From Prosopocoilus inquinatus (lineage: Eukaryota; Arthropoda; Insecta; Coleoptera; Lucanidae), in the NCBI GenBank assembly GCA_036172665.1, contig JAYKNF010000042.1:124001-188000 (forward strand): a stretch of DNA of 64,000 nt, written 5' to 3'. The translations under genes were made by a program, and so were the position numbers. Every line of letters starts with the position of its first letter. Positions within the stretch are counted from its first letter, which is position 1. Of this stretch, positions 62,709 to 64,000 are shown one piece after another. The notes under the pieces are model-generated. The model saw only the letters and a program-made list of their open reading frames with translations. It had not been told where the DNA came from and made no database searches.

Positions 62709-64000
62709 GCTGGAAATAGTTTTGAACGAAACAACACGTATTAGCGTTGTTCCTGTGATGTATCTAATCGATCCTTACTCATCTATCATGTTATTTGGCG
62801 TTTCGATGGACTCCAGTAACTTTGATGTGAGATACGAAGTTCTCGGACGCAGCTGAAGCTAGAAATAGTTTCAAACGAAACAACACGCATTAGCGTTGTT
62901 ACTGTGATGTATCTAATCGATCCTTATTTATCTATCATGTTATTTGACGTTTGGATGGACTCCAGTAAGTCTGATGTGAGATACAAAGTTTTTGCACGCA
63001 GCAGGAGCTGGAAATAGTTTTAAACGAAACAACACGCATTAGCGTTGTTCCTGTGATGTATCTAATCGATCCTTACTCATCTATCATGTTATTTGGCGTT
63101 TGCATGGACTCCAGTAACCCTGACGTGAGATACGAAGTTCTCGGATGCAGCAGAAGCTGGAAATAGTTTTAAACGAAACAACACGCATTAGCGTTGTTCC
63201 TGTGATGTATCTAATCGATCCTTACTCATCTGTCATGTTATTTGACGTTTGGATGGACTCCAGTAACTTTGATGTGAAATACGAAGTTCTCGGACGCAGC
63301 TGAAGCTGGAAATAGTTTTAAATGAAACAACACGTATTAGCGTTGTTCCTGTGATGTATCTAAACGATCCTTACTTATCTAACATGTTATTTGACGTTTG
63401 GATGGACTCCAGTAACCCTGACGTGAGATACGAAGTTCTCGGACGCAGCAGAAGCTGGAAATAGTTTTAAACGAAACAACACGCATTAGCGTTGTTCCTG
63501 TGATGTATCTAATCGATCCTTACTCATCTATCATGTTATTTGACGTTTGGATGGACTCCAGTAACTCTGATGTGAGATACAATGTTTTTGGACGCAGCAG
63601 GAGCTGGAAATAGTTTGAAACGAAACAACACGTATTTTCGTTGTTCCTGTGCTGTATCTAATCGATCCTTACTCATATATCATGTTATTTGGCGTTTCGA
63701 TGGACTCCAGTAGCTCTGATGTGAGATACGACGTTTTCGGACGCAGCAGAAGCTGGAAATAGTTTTAAACGAAACAACACGTATTAGCGTTGTTTCTGTG
63801 ATGTATCTAATCGATCCTTACTCATCTATCATGTTATTTGACGTTTCGATGGACTCCAGTAACTCTAATGTGAGATACGAAATTTTCGGACGCAGCAGAA
63901 GCTGGAAATAGTTTTAAACGAAACAACACGCATTAGCGTTGTTCCTGTGATGTATCTAATCGATCCTTACTTATCTATCATGTTATTTGACGTTTGGATG

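Larger units (their letters stand above)
1..64000. repeat. 149-bp satellite array, whole window
   Basis: The same 149-bp unit, beginning GCTGGAAATAG and ending GCAGCAGAA, repeats in one orientation across the whole window. Unit starts step by 149 (1, 150, 299, 448, 597, 746, 895 and so on). Anchors throughout the window, from 6557 to 63901, stay in this register once eleven short monomers are allowed for, giving 429 monomers plus a 100-bp partial. There is no gene, inverted monomer, transposon or unique spacer. Because 149 is not a multiple of three and the monomer is rich in stop triplets, open frames are broken in nearly every unit. Known satellites of this kind occupy centromeres or heterochromatin; assigning that location here is inference. 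Both window edges lie inside the array, so its true size is unknown. Confidence 0.98.

Noticed and set aside
1..64000. CRISPR array
   Set aside because: The repeat unit is 149 bp with no short conserved repeat alternating with unique spacers; variation is scattered substitutions shared between units, and there are no cas genes.
1..64000. Ribosomal intergenic-spacer repeats or a coding tandem repeat
   Set aside because: No rRNA gene or promoter-like unique sequence is present. The 149-bp period breaks reading frame at each unit, so a repeat protein is impossible.
1..64000. Inverted monomers or a transposon insertion
   Set aside because: All lines read in the same orientation and the length arithmetic leaves no room for inserted sequence.

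Overview
The whole 64-kb window is one uninterrupted satellite DNA array. A 149-bp monomer repeats head to tail on one strand from the first base to the last. I found no protein-coding gene, RNA gene, transposon, CRISPR array, origin or unique-sequence interval. Counting from base 1 in the phase that begins GCTGGAAATAG, there are exactly 429 monomers plus a 100-bp partial one (63901-64000). Total length is accounted for by nine recurrent 148-bp monomers, one 146-bp monomer and one 140-bp monomer, so net insertion elsewhere is zero.

The array points to a eukaryotic centromeric, pericentromeric or other heterochromatic block. The monomer is about 41% GC by hand count and carries 8 CpG sites against roughly 6 expected. 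Lack of CpG depletion argues for weak germline CpG methylation and fits an invertebrate such as an insect better than a vertebrate or plant. This is inference: I do not recognise the satellite family and cannot name the species.

The array is not a simple tandem repeat. Monomers fall into roughly a dozen subfamilies, marked by linked variants at monomer positions 12-20, 28-36, 46-54, 68-80, 90-99, 109-118, 126-137 and 143-149. The subfamilies follow recurring orders, which form a complex higher-order repeat (HOR). I use two working modules. Module B is about 20 monomers, opens with a TTTCAAACG monomer and, in its full form, closes on a 148-bp monomer. Module A is 12-20 monomers, marked by TTTTAACCG and later GCGCATTGG. 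A linker of about 6-7 monomers with CTACTTTG, TTTTCTGAGG and GTGAGAAACG variants follows B. B plus linker gives a unit of about 28 monomers (4,171 bp) seen in tandem at 24.7-33.2 kb. A interrupts the B register six times, at 0, 10.7, 19.1, 34.7, 40.1 and 48.6 kb.

Layout: 0-3 kb, A; 3-8.2 kb, B with a tandem 11-monomer duplication; 8-21.5 kb, three copies of a 17-monomer segment, two of which lead into A; 21.9-33.2 kb, three B units; 31.3-43 kb, a 36-monomer near-duplication carrying two A copies; 43.5-49 kb, a copy of 29.6-35.2 kb; 48.6-54 kb, a shortened copy of the left end; 56-64 kb, less ordered monomers with local 12- and 9-monomer duplications. Several monomers are clean in-register hybrids of two subfamilies, as expected from unequal crossing-over or gene conversion.
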